Origin: Aphanothece sp. CMT-3BRIN-NPC111
Lineage (GTDB): Bacteria; Cyanobacteriota; Cyanobacteriia; Cyanobacteriales; JAHHGU01
Direction of reading: 5' to 3'
Assembly: GCA_019359765.1 (NCBI GenBank)
Contig: JAHHGU010000016.1
Span: forward strand, 1-64,000
Length of the DNA stretch: 64,000 nucleotides
Below are positions 38,291 through 47,376 of this stretch, piece by piece. The position numbers and the translations under genes are program-made. The notes below the pieces were generated by a model. That model had not been told where the DNA came from. It did no database searches and worked only from the letters and a program-made list of their open reading frames with translations. Every line of letters begins with the position of its first letter. Position 1 is the stretch's first letter.

Positions 38291-39717
38291 GTGAACTACC
38301 CACGCTAAATCGGAGTACCGACTGTAGCGGGAGCTTCTGTAATCAATGGCGAGTGCCGCAACTTAGACTTGCGTCCAAGCTTTAGTCTTACCTCCCCTCC
38401 TACAGCAGAGACGGCTGCACCATCCGCCTTTATAATTCTGATACCTTCTGTCCTAATATTCATTGCTGCATTCCCATCCCGATCGTGATGAGTACCACAG
38501 TGAGGGCAAGTCCATTCCCTTACATTCAATGGCATCTCACCGATCTGATAAAAACAATTAGAACAGAGTTTGGAGCTAGGGAACCATCTATCAATTTCAA
38601 TCAACTTCCCGCCTTTACGTTCTAACTTATAGGCTAAGAAATTGGTAAATGTCCCCCATCCCACATCAGATATAGTATGAGCCAATTTGTGATTTTGAAC
38701 CATGCCTTTGACATGAAGGTTCTCTACTATGACAGCTTGGCTATCGCTGACCAACCTATGGCTAAGTTTATGTAGAAAATCTTGCCGCGAATTGCTAATC
38801 CGTTCGTATACCTTGGCAACAACTTTTTTGTATTTATTTCGTGAGTTACTCCCCTTCTGTTTACGCGCCAGCTTTTGTTGCTTACGCTTCAGTTTCTTTT
38901 CCTGTTTGGATAAGTGTTTAGGATTATCGTATTTAGATACTTTCTCGCCGTCAGTGACAACAGCAAAATGCTTTAATCCTAAGTCAATTCCATAGATTTT
39001 CCCCTCTGAATAGGAAGGATTCTCTCCTTCCACTTCAATCAAAATAGAGCCGAAGTATTTACCAGACGGAGTTTTACTGACGGTAACAGTCTTGATTCTC
39101 CCCTCAATTGGTCTATGGATTTTAGCTTTGACTATACCAATGTTGCCCGGTAGCTTGACGTTACCATCCACAATCTTGACGTTTTGAGGGTATTGAATAG
39201 ACTGATGACCGTGCTTTGATTTAAACTTAGGAAACCCCGCCCGTTTCTCAAAAAAGTTTTTATAAGCTGTAGTTAGGTTGAGTGTCACAGCTTGTAAAAC
39301 TTGGCTGTAACAGTCAGTTAACCAGACAGTATCTTCTGACTTTTTGAGATCTGGTAACAGTGCGTTAAGTGCTGAGCGCCCTAGTCCTTTACCTGTTTCC
39401 TTGTAAACTTCAACTGATGAGGCAAGCGCATAGTTCCACCACCAACGGGCACAACCAAACGTTTGAGCTAATAGTATCTGTTGTTCTTCAGATGGATATA
39501 GACGGACATGTACGGCTTTGTGTAACACTTAACATCACCTCCTAGTTACTCTATTATAACGCAAATACAGTTTGTGGTAAAAGATATAGATAATATTTTG
39601 ACGACTCCTCATACATCTTCTCTGTGTCTTGCCTACAGCAAGAATTATTCAAAGATGTAATCGTCGCCGTCCGGCTTATATCCCGCCACCAAGTCGGGTA
39701 CAACTATGGTGGGGGAC
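38291..39717 (-). mobile_element. Second TnpB-only IS200/IS605-type element
   Basis: Contains tnpB on the minus strand without a Y1 transposase. On that strand the right end reads CCCGCTA, a TCGG-TACT-CCGA hairpin and TAGCGTGGGTAGTTCAC, ending at about 38291. The left end is probably the CCACCA...TGGTGG hairpin near 39690-39717. Sequence and ends differ from the 5.1 kb element, so it belongs to another subgroup. Confidence 0.65.
38305..39528 (-). CDS. tnpB: RNA-guided endonuclease TnpB (second type)
   Basis: 407 residues. It opens with VRLYPSEEQQILLAQTFGC, the OrfB HTH. RuvC-I aspartate is in GIDLGLKHFAVV, RuvC-II glutamate in AVIVENLHVKGM, zinc-finger cysteines in CSNC and CPHC, RuvC-III aspartate in HHDRDGNAAMNI. 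All active-site residues are present. It shares little sequence with the TnpB at 5.2-6.4 kb beyond these motifs. The right end of the element follows its stop codon directly; the C-terminal codons overlap the presumed omega RNA scaffold. Confidence 0.93.
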   Translation of the reverse strand: MLHKAVHVRLYPSEEQQILLAQTFGCARWWWNYALASSVEVYKETGKGLGRSALNALLPDLKKSEDTVWLTDCYSQVLQAVTLNLTTAYKNFFEKRAGFPKFKSKHGHQSIQYPQNVKIVDGNVKLPGNIGIVKAKIHRPIEGRIKTVTVSKTPSGKYFGSILIEVEGENPSYSEGKIYGIDLGLKHFAVVTDGEKVSKYDNPKHLSKQEKKLKRKQQKLARKQKGSNSRNKYKKVVAKVYERISNSRQDFLHKLSHRLVSDSQAVIVENLHVKGMVQNHKLAHTISDVGWGTFTNFLAYKLERKGGKLIEIDRWFPSSKLCSNCFYQIGEMPLNVREWTCPHCGTHHDRDGNAAMNIRTEGIRIIKADGAAVSAVGGEVRLKLGRKSKLRHSPLITEAPATVGTPI

Positions 39718-39754
39718 TTATGCCGAATCAGTTAAAAGTTGAAACAAGGTGCAG

Positions 39755-40711
39755 ATGATTAAAGTTGAGCATTTAAGCAAAACCTACGGCTCGACGCCAG
39801 CGATTCAGGATGTTACCTTTGCCGTGCAGCCAGGAGAAATTTTGGGATTCCTCGGACCCAACGGAGCCGGTAAAACTACAACTATGCGGATTTTAGCTGG
39901 GTATTTACCAGCAAGCAGTGGCACAGCTAGCATCGCGGGTTATGACGTCCATGAAGATTCTATGGCAGTACGGCGTAGCATCGGCTACTTACCGGAGACC
40001 CCACCTTTATATTCGGAAATGACCGTCGAGGGATTCCTACTCTTTGTGGCGCAACTTAAGGGCGTAAAGAGTCGCGATCGCAAGCGCAAAGTATACTCAG
40101 CTATGGAGCGCTGCAATCTTATAGAAAAGCGCAAGGTCTTAATCCGCAAACTTTCAAAGGGTTTTAGGCAGCGAGTTGGGATTGCCCAGGCAATTGTCCA
40201 CGACCCACCAGTAATTATTCTGGATGAACCCACTGTTGGTCTAGATCCACGACAAATAATCGAGGTTCGCAACTTGATTAAGAGCCTCGCCGGTGAGCAT
40301 ACGATCATACTCTCAACCCATATCTTGCCGGAAGTCAGCATGACTTGTAGTCGTGTGACGATTATCAATCGAGGCCGTATCGTAGCAACCAATACTCCGG
40401 AAAACCTCATGGAGCAGATTGCTGGGGGAATTGGCTATGAGCTGGAAGTAGAAGGTAATGCCCTAACAATCAAAAAGATATTACAGGTTTTACCTGAAGT
40501 CCGCCTTGTTGAGGCAATCCCAGCCCCAGATTTACCGGAAAAGCGCTGTTTAATTCGCGTCGTATCAGAACGGGGGGCAGAACCAGGTGACAAGATTGCC
40601 AGCCGTCTAGTCGGGGCTGGGTTGAGTTTGTATGAGATGCGACGAACTGTTGCCAGTCTTGAGGACGTGTTTTTAGAACTGACAATGGAGGATACACTCG
40701 TTCAGGGGTAA
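39755..40711 (+). CDS. ABC-2 transporter ATPase, Gld-like
   Basis: 318 residues; energises the permease encoded next. Walker A is GPNGAGKTT, the signature reads LSKGFRQRVG (slightly changed from LSGGQ), Walker B VIILDEPTVGLD, and the switch histidine is in ILSTHILPE. The start is ATG 39755; a GTG two codons earlier is in frame. It is the first gene of a four-gene set (ATPase, permease, GldG-like, DUF4340). In Bacteroidetes relatives belong to gliding machinery; in cyanobacteria the transported substrate is unknown. Confidence 0.9.
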   Translation: MIKVEHLSKTYGSTPAIQDVTFAVQPGEILGFLGPNGAGKTTTMRILAGYLPASSGTASIAGYDVHEDSMAVRRSIGYLPETPPLYSEMTVEGFLLFVAQLKGVKSRDRKRKVYSAMERCNLIEKRKVLIRKLSKGFRQRVGIAQAIVHDPPVIILDEPTVGLDPRQIIEVRNLIKSLAGEHTIILSTHILPEVSMTCSRVTIINRGRIVATNTPENLMEQIAGGIGYELEVEGNALTIKKILQVLPEVRLVEAIPAPDLPEKRCLIRVVSERGAEPGDKIASRLVGAGLSLYEMRRTVASLEDVFLELTMEDTLVQG

Positions 40712-40860
40712 ATACAGGCAAGCGTCAAGTCGCGAAAACTCCAATTCGTAATTGATAAGAAAGTAATTCCCTCACGCTTAAATGCGGGGCTTGAAATAAT
40801 GGTGCTACGCTTTTACTATCTTCCATAAACCTTGGTCCGTGGCTTGAAACCTGAATTAAT

Positions 40861-40895
40861 TAATTACGAATTACGAACTACGAATTACGAATTAT
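40861..40895. repeat. Heptamer tandem repeat (TTACGAA)
   Basis: Four to five imperfect copies of ATTACGA lie between the ATPase and permease genes. The reverse complement of the same heptamer is at 62718-62747. Confidence 0.7.
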
Positions 40896-40929
40896 TCCGT
40901 AAGTTGTGTATGGAGGCTAAAGATCGGAA

Positions 40930-41742
40930 ATGGGGGTCATACTTGGCAACATTGTGGCGATTTATCGCAAAGAATTGCAGGGCTATTTTGCTTCGCCGCT
41001 GGCTTATGCGATCGCAGGTGCTTTCTGGCTTCTAGCTGGATTCTTCTTTCTGGCGATTCTACTCGGACCAGATGGCATCATTCAACAAGCCGCTTTGGGG
41101 GACTTACAAGGGCAACAGCAGGGTGCCCCTTTTCCCCCTTTGGACGTTCCCTACGAGTTCCTACGGATTTTCTTAGGTGTTATGGGATCGCTGGCGTTAT
41201 TTATACTGCCGATTCTATCAATGGGGCTTTATGCCGAGGAACGCAAGCGGGGTACTTTGGAGTTATTGGCAACGTCACCAGTGACAAATTGGGCGGTAGC
41301 AGTGGGAAAATTACTAGGCGTCGTCACGTTTTTTATCACGATGGTGCTGCCGTTGCTGGCGTATGAGGCGATCGCTTTTAGTGCATCGAACCCACCAATT
41401 CAACCCACTGTGCCTTTATTGGCTCATGTGGGATTGATCCTACTGGCGGCGGCGGTTCTGTCTTTAGGAATGTTCATTTCCTCCCTAACCGATAGCTCGA
41501 TTCTGGCAGCATTCCTCACCTTCTTATTGATTGTGTTCCTATGGGTGAGCGATATCATCGCCAAAAGTATCAGCGGCCCTGTGGGAGAGGTCTTGGGTCA
41601 TCTATCGCTGCTGAAACATTACAACAACCTGGTGCAAGGCATCCTGGATACCAGTAGCTTAATTTTATTTGCAAGTTACATTGTTTTAGGGGTGTTTCTC
41701 ACTGCTCAGTCCATCGATGCCTTGCGCTTCCAGCGCTCCTAA
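40930..41742 (+). CDS. ABC-2 type permease, GldF-like
   Basis: 270 residues with six predicted membrane helices. It opens with NIVAIYRKELQGYFASPLAYAIAG, typical of GldF-like permeases, followed by a periplasmic loop rich in Gln and Gly, then LALFILPILSMGLYAEERKRGTLELL, the ABC-2 coupling-helix motif. Works with the ATPase encoded 218 bases upstream and with the GldG-like protein downstream. Substrate unknown. Confidence 0.88.
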   Translation: MGVILGNIVAIYRKELQGYFASPLAYAIAGAFWLLAGFFFLAILLGPDGIIQQAALGDLQGQQQGAPFPPLDVPYEFLRIFLGVMGSLALFILPILSMGLYAEERKRGTLELLATSPVTNWAVAVGKLLGVVTFFITMVLPLLAYEAIAFSASNPPIQPTVPLLAHVGLILLAAAVLSLGMFISSLTDSSILAAFLTFLLIVFLWVSDIIAKSISGPVGEVLGHLSLLKHYNNLVQGILDTSSLILFASYIVLGVFLTAQSIDALRFQRS

Positions 41743-41828
41743 ATAGCTATTAGCTGTTAGCTATTAGGTGTTAGCTTTTAGAAAACTCGGCTGTCTTCAT
41801 AAATTGTTGAAAGTAACAAGTCAATCAA

Positions 41829-41897
41829 GCTAATTGCTAATCGCTAATCGCTAATTGCTATTTGCTATTTGCTAATTTATAATTGCTAATTGCTAAC
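41829..41897. repeat. Heptamer tandem repeat (GCTAATT/GCTAATC)
   Basis: About nine imperfect copies of a seven-base unit run up to the ATG of the GldG-like gene at 41898, so they form its untranslated leader. Related units are at 41752-41775. Confidence 0.75.
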
Positions 41898-43499
41898 ATG
41901 AAGACCATCACTAAAAATCCCAAGTATTTAGAATATATCTTTTGGCTTGGCCCAGTCCTGACTATTATGGGTCTGGTGGCTGGGTTGGTCTCTGACGTTT
42001 GGTTGCCGGTGCCCTTGGCATTACTGATTGCGGGGATAGTAGTAATCGGGTTGTGGCTGTTTATGGGCAGCTCAACACAGAAGTTTTGGGGACACAGAGC
42101 CATCCAGGTGAGTACAAATGCCCTAGTTGCGACTCTGGCCATGCTGGGGATTTTGGCGCTGATTAACTTTATGGGCGTCCGCCATGCAGTGCGAGTAGAC
42201 TTAACTGAAAATCGGCTATTTACGCTCTCACCTGAGTCACAGCAGGTTGTGCGTTCTTTGCGACAGCCAGTCAAAGTATGGGTTTTTGACCGCAACCAAA
42301 ACCCAGAGGAGCGGCAATTGCTGGAAAATTACCAGCGCTATGGTCCCCAATTTAATTTTGAGTTTGTTGATCCACAGCTTAAACCCGGACTGGCGCAGAA
42401 GTTTGGTGTCAAATCCCCTGGGCAAGTTTACTTAGAATCTGGCACAAAGCGACAATTGATTCAGACGTTGCAGCAGGGAGAGCCACTTTCAGAAGTTAAG
42501 CTGACGAATGGCATCCAACAAATCACCAGCGATCGCAAGGACAAAATTTACTTCCTGCAAGGTCATGGCGAACATCCCTTAGACGCGGTGGCAGGTGGTC
42601 TGTCTCAGGCGGTGAGTACCTTAAAAGGTAAAAACTACACGACTGAACCGCTCAACTTGGCTGAACGCTCAGAGATTCCCGAAGATGCAGCAGTCGTTAT
42701 TGTTGCCGGCCCCAAACGGGCGCTGTTTGAGGCGGAGGTTAAAGCCTTGAGAGATTATCTATCTTCGGCTGGTAGTCTGCTAGTGATGGTAGACCCAAAT
42801 ACTAATCCTGAACTGGAGGGCCTGCTCAACGATTGGGGCGTTCAGCTCGATAATCGGCTAGCAATTGACGCCTCTGGAAAAGGCAGCGTTGTGGGTCTGG
42901 GTGCAGCAACGCCCCTGATTACCCGCTACGGTCAGCATCCAATTACGAAAGATTTTGGCAATGGCAATTCTTTTTATCCCCTAGCGCGACCTTTGGAAAT
43001 AAAGCCTGTGCCAGGTATTGAGCAGACGCCGTTGCTGCTCACGGATGACAAAAGTTGGGCAGAGAGTAATCCAGAAAGCCAACAGCTGGAGTTTAATGCA
43101 GATAGCGATCGCCCTGGCCCCCTGACACTAGGCGTTGCCCTAAAGCGCAAAGTAAATTCAAAACCGCTAGAGACTAAACCTACCCCAAGCCCTCAAGCAT
43201 CCGCCACGCTCAAGTCTGGCAAAAAGTCAGATGAGGCACAGCTTGTCGTATTGGGTAACTCGGACTTTGCCACAGATGGTTTGTTTGAGCAACAGCTGAA
43301 TGGGGACGTCTTCCTCAACTCGATTAGCTGGTTGAGCAAGCGGGATGAGCAAACTATTTCTATCCGTCCTAAAGAGATGAAAAACCGCCGTATCAATATG
43401 ACCCCTGTGCAAGCGCAAGTAGTCAGCTGGACGGCTCTGCTAATCGTGCCATTAATTGGGTTTGCTACAGCAGGGGTTATGTGGTGGAGACGGCGTTAA
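41898..43499 (+). CDS. GldG-like protein (ABC_transp_aux)
   Basis: 533 residues. Three membrane helices span residues 10-110, then a large soluble region with VRVDLTENRLFTLSPESQQVVRSL, the conserved start of the GldG auxiliary domain, and VVIVAGPKRALFEAEVKALRDYL, then a C-terminal helix followed by MWWRRR. It is a known partner of the GldA/GldF-type ABC-2 transporters. The ATG at 41898 is used because upstream in-frame codons only translate the heptamer repeat. Confidence 0.87.
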   Translation: MKTITKNPKYLEYIFWLGPVLTIMGLVAGLVSDVWLPVPLALLIAGIVVIGLWLFMGSSTQKFWGHRAIQVSTNALVATLAMLGILALINFMGVRHAVRVDLTENRLFTLSPESQQVVRSLRQPVKVWVFDRNQNPEERQLLENYQRYGPQFNFEFVDPQLKPGLAQKFGVKSPGQVYLESGTKRQLIQTLQQGEPLSEVKLTNGIQQITSDRKDKIYFLQGHGEHPLDAVAGGLSQAVSTLKGKNYTTEPLNLAERSEIPEDAAVVIVAGPKRALFEAEVKALRDYLSSAGSLLVMVDPNTNPELEGLLNDWGVQLDNRLAIDASGKGSVVGLGAATPLITRYGQHPITKDFGNGNSFYPLARPLEIKPVPGIEQTPLLLTDDKSWAESNPESQQLEFNADSDRPGPLTLGVALKRKVNSKPLETKPTPSPQASATLKSGKKSDEAQLVVLGNSDFATDGLFEQQLNGDVFLNSISWLSKRDEQTISIRPKEMKNRRINMTPVQAQVVSWTALLIVPLIGFATAGVMWWRRR

Positions 43500-43555
43500 G
43501 AGTTTTAAGTTTTGAGTTTTGAGTGAATTCTTGGGTTCTACCCCCTAGCTCCTCT

Positions 43556-44200
43556 ATGAAATTGCAGCGGACAACTTTAATTCTGATACTATTGGCGTTT
43601 GGTTTGGGCGGTTTTGTTTATTTCTATGAGATTAAGAAGGCACCTCAAGGGGAAGCGGCAAAGGCTAAGGAGCAGAAAATATTCTCTTTTGAAGAAGAAG
43701 AGATTCAATCCTTAACTATAAAAAACCAGGGACAAACATTAAGATTTGAACGCGTGAATCAGAAAGCTGGAGATAAGGCTAATATCTCTCCCTGGCAAAT
43801 GAAAGCTCCCCGTGACGTACCAGCTAGCGATCCAGCAGTTTCTTATTTGCTGAACTTGCTGGTGGATAGAAAGAGCAATTCTCCTGAGGAGACACCAGGC
43901 GATCGCACTTTCACTGCTCCATCTAGCCAGCTTCAAGAGTATGGACTAGACAAGCCCCTAGCCACGGTAGAAGTCAAGCTCAAAAATCAGCAAACTCATC
44001 AGCTGATTTTGGGAAAGCCTGACTTTAGCGGTAATTTCCTATATGCTCAAGCCGATCCCCCAGCGAACACATCTCAGCAGTTGCAGGTGCTTTTAGTACC
44101 GATAAGTTTTGAGGATGCTGTGAAGCGACCTTTGTCAGAATGGCAAGAAAAAGAAAGTACTAAGAAGGATAATTCTGGCAAATCTAATTCTAAAAAGTAA
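43556..44200 (+). CDS. DUF4340-domain membrane-anchored protein
   Basis: 214 residues. One N-terminal membrane helix (TTLILILLAFGLGGFVYFYE) anchors a soluble domain that opens with FSFEEEEIQSLTIKNQGQTLRFER and ends in a lysine- and serine-rich tail. It is the usual last gene after GldG-like proteins; the start ATG at 43556 is 57 bases after the gldG-like stop. Probably an accessory subunit of the same ABC system; no enzymatic motif is visible. Confidence 0.85.
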   Translation: MKLQRTTLILILLAFGLGGFVYFYEIKKAPQGEAAKAKEQKIFSFEEEEIQSLTIKNQGQTLRFERVNQKAGDKANISPWQMKAPRDVPASDPAVSYLLNLLVDRKSNSPEETPGDRTFTAPSSQLQEYGLDKPLATVEVKLKNQQTHQLILGKPDFSGNFLYAQADPPANTSQQLQVLLVPISFEDAVKRPLSEWQEKESTKKDNSGKSNSKK

Positions 44201-44604
44201 GAGCAAGCCAGCCCTTAGACTTCACGATAGCAACCGCGCTGAACCAGAATCTAAACAATATTCTTCTCAGAAATATCAACTGCCAGTTCTGATTCATCTC
44301 TGACTTTGAAGTACCAGGTGCTGATCTGATGGGAGGTTTAGGAGAAGGAATGATATTATCGATCTTTTGTCACTTTCAGCATAAAAAAGTCTTAAATTCT
44401 TATACTGAGGTACTTCTACCAACTAAGCTACGTTTCAACGTTTCTATCAGTTTGCGATCGCGCAGCGTGTTCCGGAGAAACATAAGCACGTATTGCTAAC
44501 TTATCCATTGAGGAAGCTTCTCACCATTTGACTTCTATTTTTTTCTCATTAGAGTGACAGAAGAGCGATATCAGGGAAGCTTTGGGTGCGATAGCTTCTT
44601 CAAC
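44201..44604. other. Intergenic region between convergent genes
   Basis: 404 bases. A HIP1-linked repeat piece lies at 44457-44490 (GCGATCGCGCAGCGTGTTCC). I see no open frame with ribosome site and no strong terminator; several weak hairpins only. Confidence 0.4.
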
Positions 44605-45045
44605 TCAGCTAATAATCTCCATCTTGGTGATCAAAGACTCTTGTTTGGTTTTGCCGCAGGGTTCGGCGCTTTGGCAATCACTAACGGCGACGGTTTCGTA
44701 AAAGAGGCGTACTTTCTTGTTTAAGAAAGTTTTTTGTTGAGGGCAGATCTCAAAATCTGCACCCACTTCCCTTTCGGTCCCGTTTTCATCTAAGAGGGTA
44801 ACGTAACACTTGAGGTCTCCCATAACCATGTTTTTGACAGTGCCAACTGTTGGCTGTTTGCTGGCATTTGGCTGACTATTGTTGGTTTTAAGTGGGGGAG
44901 ATGTTTGAGTTTTAGCAGAAGAATTAGTGGGAGCTGGCTTTTCGCTAGTTGTTTGAGTTTCCTGAGAAGGATTGGTAACAAAGTTACCACAGCCAACCAT
45001 CCAGATAGAGCCAATAGAGAATGCAATGACTGTCAACTTTTTCAT
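44605..45045 (-). CDS. Small lipoprotein of unknown function
   Basis: 146 residues. The signal MKKLTVIAFSIGSIWMVGC ends in a lipobox with Cys19, so it should be an anchored lipoprotein. A linker rich in Thr, Ser, Pro and Lys follows, then a compact domain (MVMGDLKCYVTLLDENGTERE, FEICPQQKTFLNKKVRLFYE, VSDCQSAEPCGKTKQ) with four cysteines that may form two disulfides. The ATG at 45045 is preferred to the TTG at 45051. Its upstream DNA contains an IS630 remnant. Family not recognised. Confidence 0.65.
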   Translation of the reverse strand: MKKLTVIAFSIGSIWMVGCGNFVTNPSQETQTTSEKPAPTNSSAKTQTSPPLKTNNSQPNASKQPTVGTVKNMVMGDLKCYVTLLDENGTEREVGADFEICPQQKTFLNKKVRLFYETVAVSDCQSAEPCGKTKQESLITKMEIIS

Positions 45046-45061
45046 GTTCAAGTTTTCCCCC

Positions 45062-45128
45062 TAACTGGGGGGATGTGGTGCGATCTTAATACTGGTAGAA
45101 CACTACGCACCTTAGCATTCCCCAGTTA
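45062..45128. repeat. Nine-base inverted repeat flanking the lipoprotein promoter region
   Basis: TAACTGGGG (45062-45070) and CCCCAGTTA (45120-45128) are perfect complements 49 bases apart. The right arm includes the stop codon of the IS630 remnant. It could be a terminal repeat of a small element or a long-range hairpin. Confidence 0.5.
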
Positions 45129-45290
45129 AGCAATGATGGTGGAAGCAATGTCCCCTATTTCCGGTTGTCGATTTGTAGATCGACGCCATAAGTCTATAGT
45201 GTTGCGACTGATGTTGAACGGTTGGCTAGCTTCACTTTTCTTTACCCCCTCTCGCTTAATGGCTTGGATCACTTTCTGCCGTAGATCGTA
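45126..45290 (-). pseudogene. IS630-family transposase, N-terminal fragment
   Basis: Translation of the minus strand reads YDLRQKVIQAIKREGVKKSE then ASQPFNISRNTIDLWRR, the N-terminal helix-turn-helix of IS630-type transposases (typical SYDLRQKV...FNVS..TV..W). It has no start codon: upstream it is joined to a dispersed GC repeat at 45291, and it runs into a stop after 54 codons where a full gene has about 300. It is a dead remnant. Confidence 0.7.
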
Positions 45291-45311
45291 CCCTCTCCTT
45301 TGAGGAGAGGG
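45291..45311. repeat. Dispersed hairpin CCCTCTCC/GGAGAGGG
   Basis: Perfect eight-base arms around TTTGA, followed by GAGGTAGGGGTGAGG. Related to 22838-22860. It abuts the IS630 remnant exactly at the point where the transposase N-terminus breaks off. Confidence 0.6.
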
Positions 45312-45383
45312 AGGTAGGGGTGAGGTTTTTAAGTTAAAGTGCGGTTCTCAACAAAAAGACACTCAACGCGATCGCACTGCTTC

Positions 45384-47204
45384 CTAATTGCTAGCTACTG
45401 GCTTTTCCGTGGCAGGTTTGCTTGACTTATTGGAATTAAAATAAGCTTCCATCACCTTTAGAACCATCGGTGCGGCGATTTTACCACCGCCCCCGTTAGC
45501 GCCCTCGTGTTCTCCAAAGGCCACAACTACAATCTCCGGCTTATCAGTAGGTGCATAGCCACCAAACCAGATGTGAGGCTCACCTGGTGGAGCCTCTGCC
45601 GTGCCACTTTTACCTGCTGCTGGGGGGATCGTAGGCGAATTTAATGCTCCCCCAGTGCCGCCATTTACCACCGCCCGCAGCCCTTGGCGCAGCACCCGAA
45701 TTGTCTCTGGTTTCAGATTTAAGGACTCTCGCCACTTTTTGGACTCCTCATCATCCTTCAGCAGGTGAGGCTTGACTCGATAGCCGCCATTGGCAGGCAC
45801 AGAAAACATCACCGCCACTTGTATCGGCGTCGCCACTAAGAAGCCCTGACCGATGGACATATTAACTGTGTCTCCAATAGTCCACGGTTCTCTTAGCCGC
45901 TTACGCTTCCAGATTGCATCTGCAACTAGACCAACAGATTCTTCCGACTCCAACTCAATCCCAGTTTTTTGACCAAAGCCATACCGACGAGTCCAGTCAA
46001 TCAGCGTTGGTCCACCGATGCCCTTGCCAATCTGATAAAAGAATGTATCGCTACTCCATTTTAGCCCGCCCACAAATCCTAACGGGCCAAATCCGGCATG
46101 GTTCCACTCGCCAAACGTTCTTCCCCCAATATTAAGAAACGCGGAAGTTTGGAGTACCGTATGCTCAGAAAACTTACCCGATTCAATAGCGGCAGTGGTT
46201 GTGATAATTTTGAAAGTACTTGCTGGCGGAAAGCCACGGAGAGCGCGGTTAACAAAGGGGTGATCTTGACTTTGCACCTTTTTCCACTCCGCCGGTTTAA
46301 TCCGGGAGGAAAAGATATTGGGGTCGAAAGTCGGACGGCTAGCCATTGCTAAGATAGCTCCATTGTTCGGGTTCATTGCCACGATCGCGCCCTGGCGATT
46401 GCCCAGTGCCGCCTCCGCTGCCTTCTGAACGTCCATATCCAGCGTTAAATGCACGTCCTTGCCCGGACTTGAGGCTTTCTGACCCAAAATTCTGATCACC
46501 TTACCGGAACCATCCACCTCCACCTGTAGACCACCCCATTCTCCGCGCAGTTGTTTCTCAAAAGCCGCCTCTACACCCATCTGACCAACGACATCACCGA
46601 GGCGATATCCTTCACCTCGACGCTTTGCCAGTGCTCGATTGTTCATCTCACCCGTGTAACCGAGTACATGAGCAGCCAACTCTCCGTTGGGGTAGCTTCG
46701 TAGCGCTTCAATATCAACTTCTACCCCGTCCTTGTCGGCACCGTATTCTGCCAGTGCAGTGATTTGAGCCGCACTAATGCTGCGAGCAATTCGCACGCGT
46801 GTGCCAGGGTTGTAACCTACTTGCTGCAAGCGCTCTTGAATCTCGGCTTCTGGAATATTTAGGACTTGCGAGAGGTGTCTGCGCGTCTTCGGCCAACCCG
46901 GCTGCTTGGGAGCCATCGGCCACAGGAACACCGAGTGAGACAAGCGACCACTCGCCAAAAGCCTACCTTTGCGATCCAAAAGGTTGCCCCGAACAGGTAG
47001 CTTAGGAATTAGGCGAATTCTGTTGTTCTCTGCCATATCCCGGTTGCGTTCCCCCTGGCTCAATTGCAGGTATGCCAGACGATAGCCAATCCCGCCCACC
47101 ATGAGCAGGGAAACAATCAGCATCAATAGGAGAGGCTGGGAACGTTGTCCAACGGTACGGGTAGTCTTGTGACCTCCAATTAAGGAAGAGTGCACTAAAG
47201 CCAT
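45384..47204 (-). CDS. mrdA: Penicillin-binding protein 2
   Basis: 606 residues; class B transpeptidase that cross-links peptidoglycan in elongation, working with RodA. One N-terminal membrane helix (LLLMLIVSLLMVGGIGYRL) anchors a dimerisation domain. The transpeptidase motifs are STFK (FPPASTFKII), SSD (KWSSDTFFYQIG) and KSGT (AAGKSGTAEA). Length and order are standard. It stands alone with a 170-base upstream gap from the ThiF-like gene. Confidence 0.93.
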   Translation of the reverse strand: MALVHSSLIGGHKTTRTVGQRSQPLLLMLIVSLLMVGGIGYRLAYLQLSQGERNRDMAENNRIRLIPKLPVRGNLLDRKGRLLASGRLSHSVFLWPMAPKQPGWPKTRRHLSQVLNIPEAEIQERLQQVGYNPGTRVRIARSISAAQITALAEYGADKDGVEVDIEALRSYPNGELAAHVLGYTGEMNNRALAKRRGEGYRLGDVVGQMGVEAAFEKQLRGEWGGLQVEVDGSGKVIRILGQKASSPGKDVHLTLDMDVQKAAEAALGNRQGAIVAMNPNNGAILAMASRPTFDPNIFSSRIKPAEWKKVQSQDHPFVNRALRGFPPASTFKIITTTAAIESGKFSEHTVLQTSAFLNIGGRTFGEWNHAGFGPLGFVGGLKWSSDTFFYQIGKGIGGPTLIDWTRRYGFGQKTGIELESEESVGLVADAIWKRKRLREPWTIGDTVNMSIGQGFLVATPIQVAVMFSVPANGGYRVKPHLLKDDEESKKWRESLNLKPETIRVLRQGLRAVVNGGTGGALNSPTIPPAAGKSGTAEAPPGEPHIWFGGYAPTDKPEIVVVAFGEHEGANGGGGKIAAPMVLKVMEAYFNSNKSSKPATEKPVASN

Positions 47205-47376
47205 AAGTCGTGTTTGGTTGTTAGTTGTTGAAGAGCGTTAGTGGGGAAAGTGCCTTCCTACTTAAAATAAAGGCGCAGCAGATTATAGGTAAAGGTTTTG
47301 TAGCTAGTTTATCGTGACCTCGGTGATGTACTCTAGACCCTCAGCCTAGCGGTTACAGCACGAGCTGTGTGGAATC

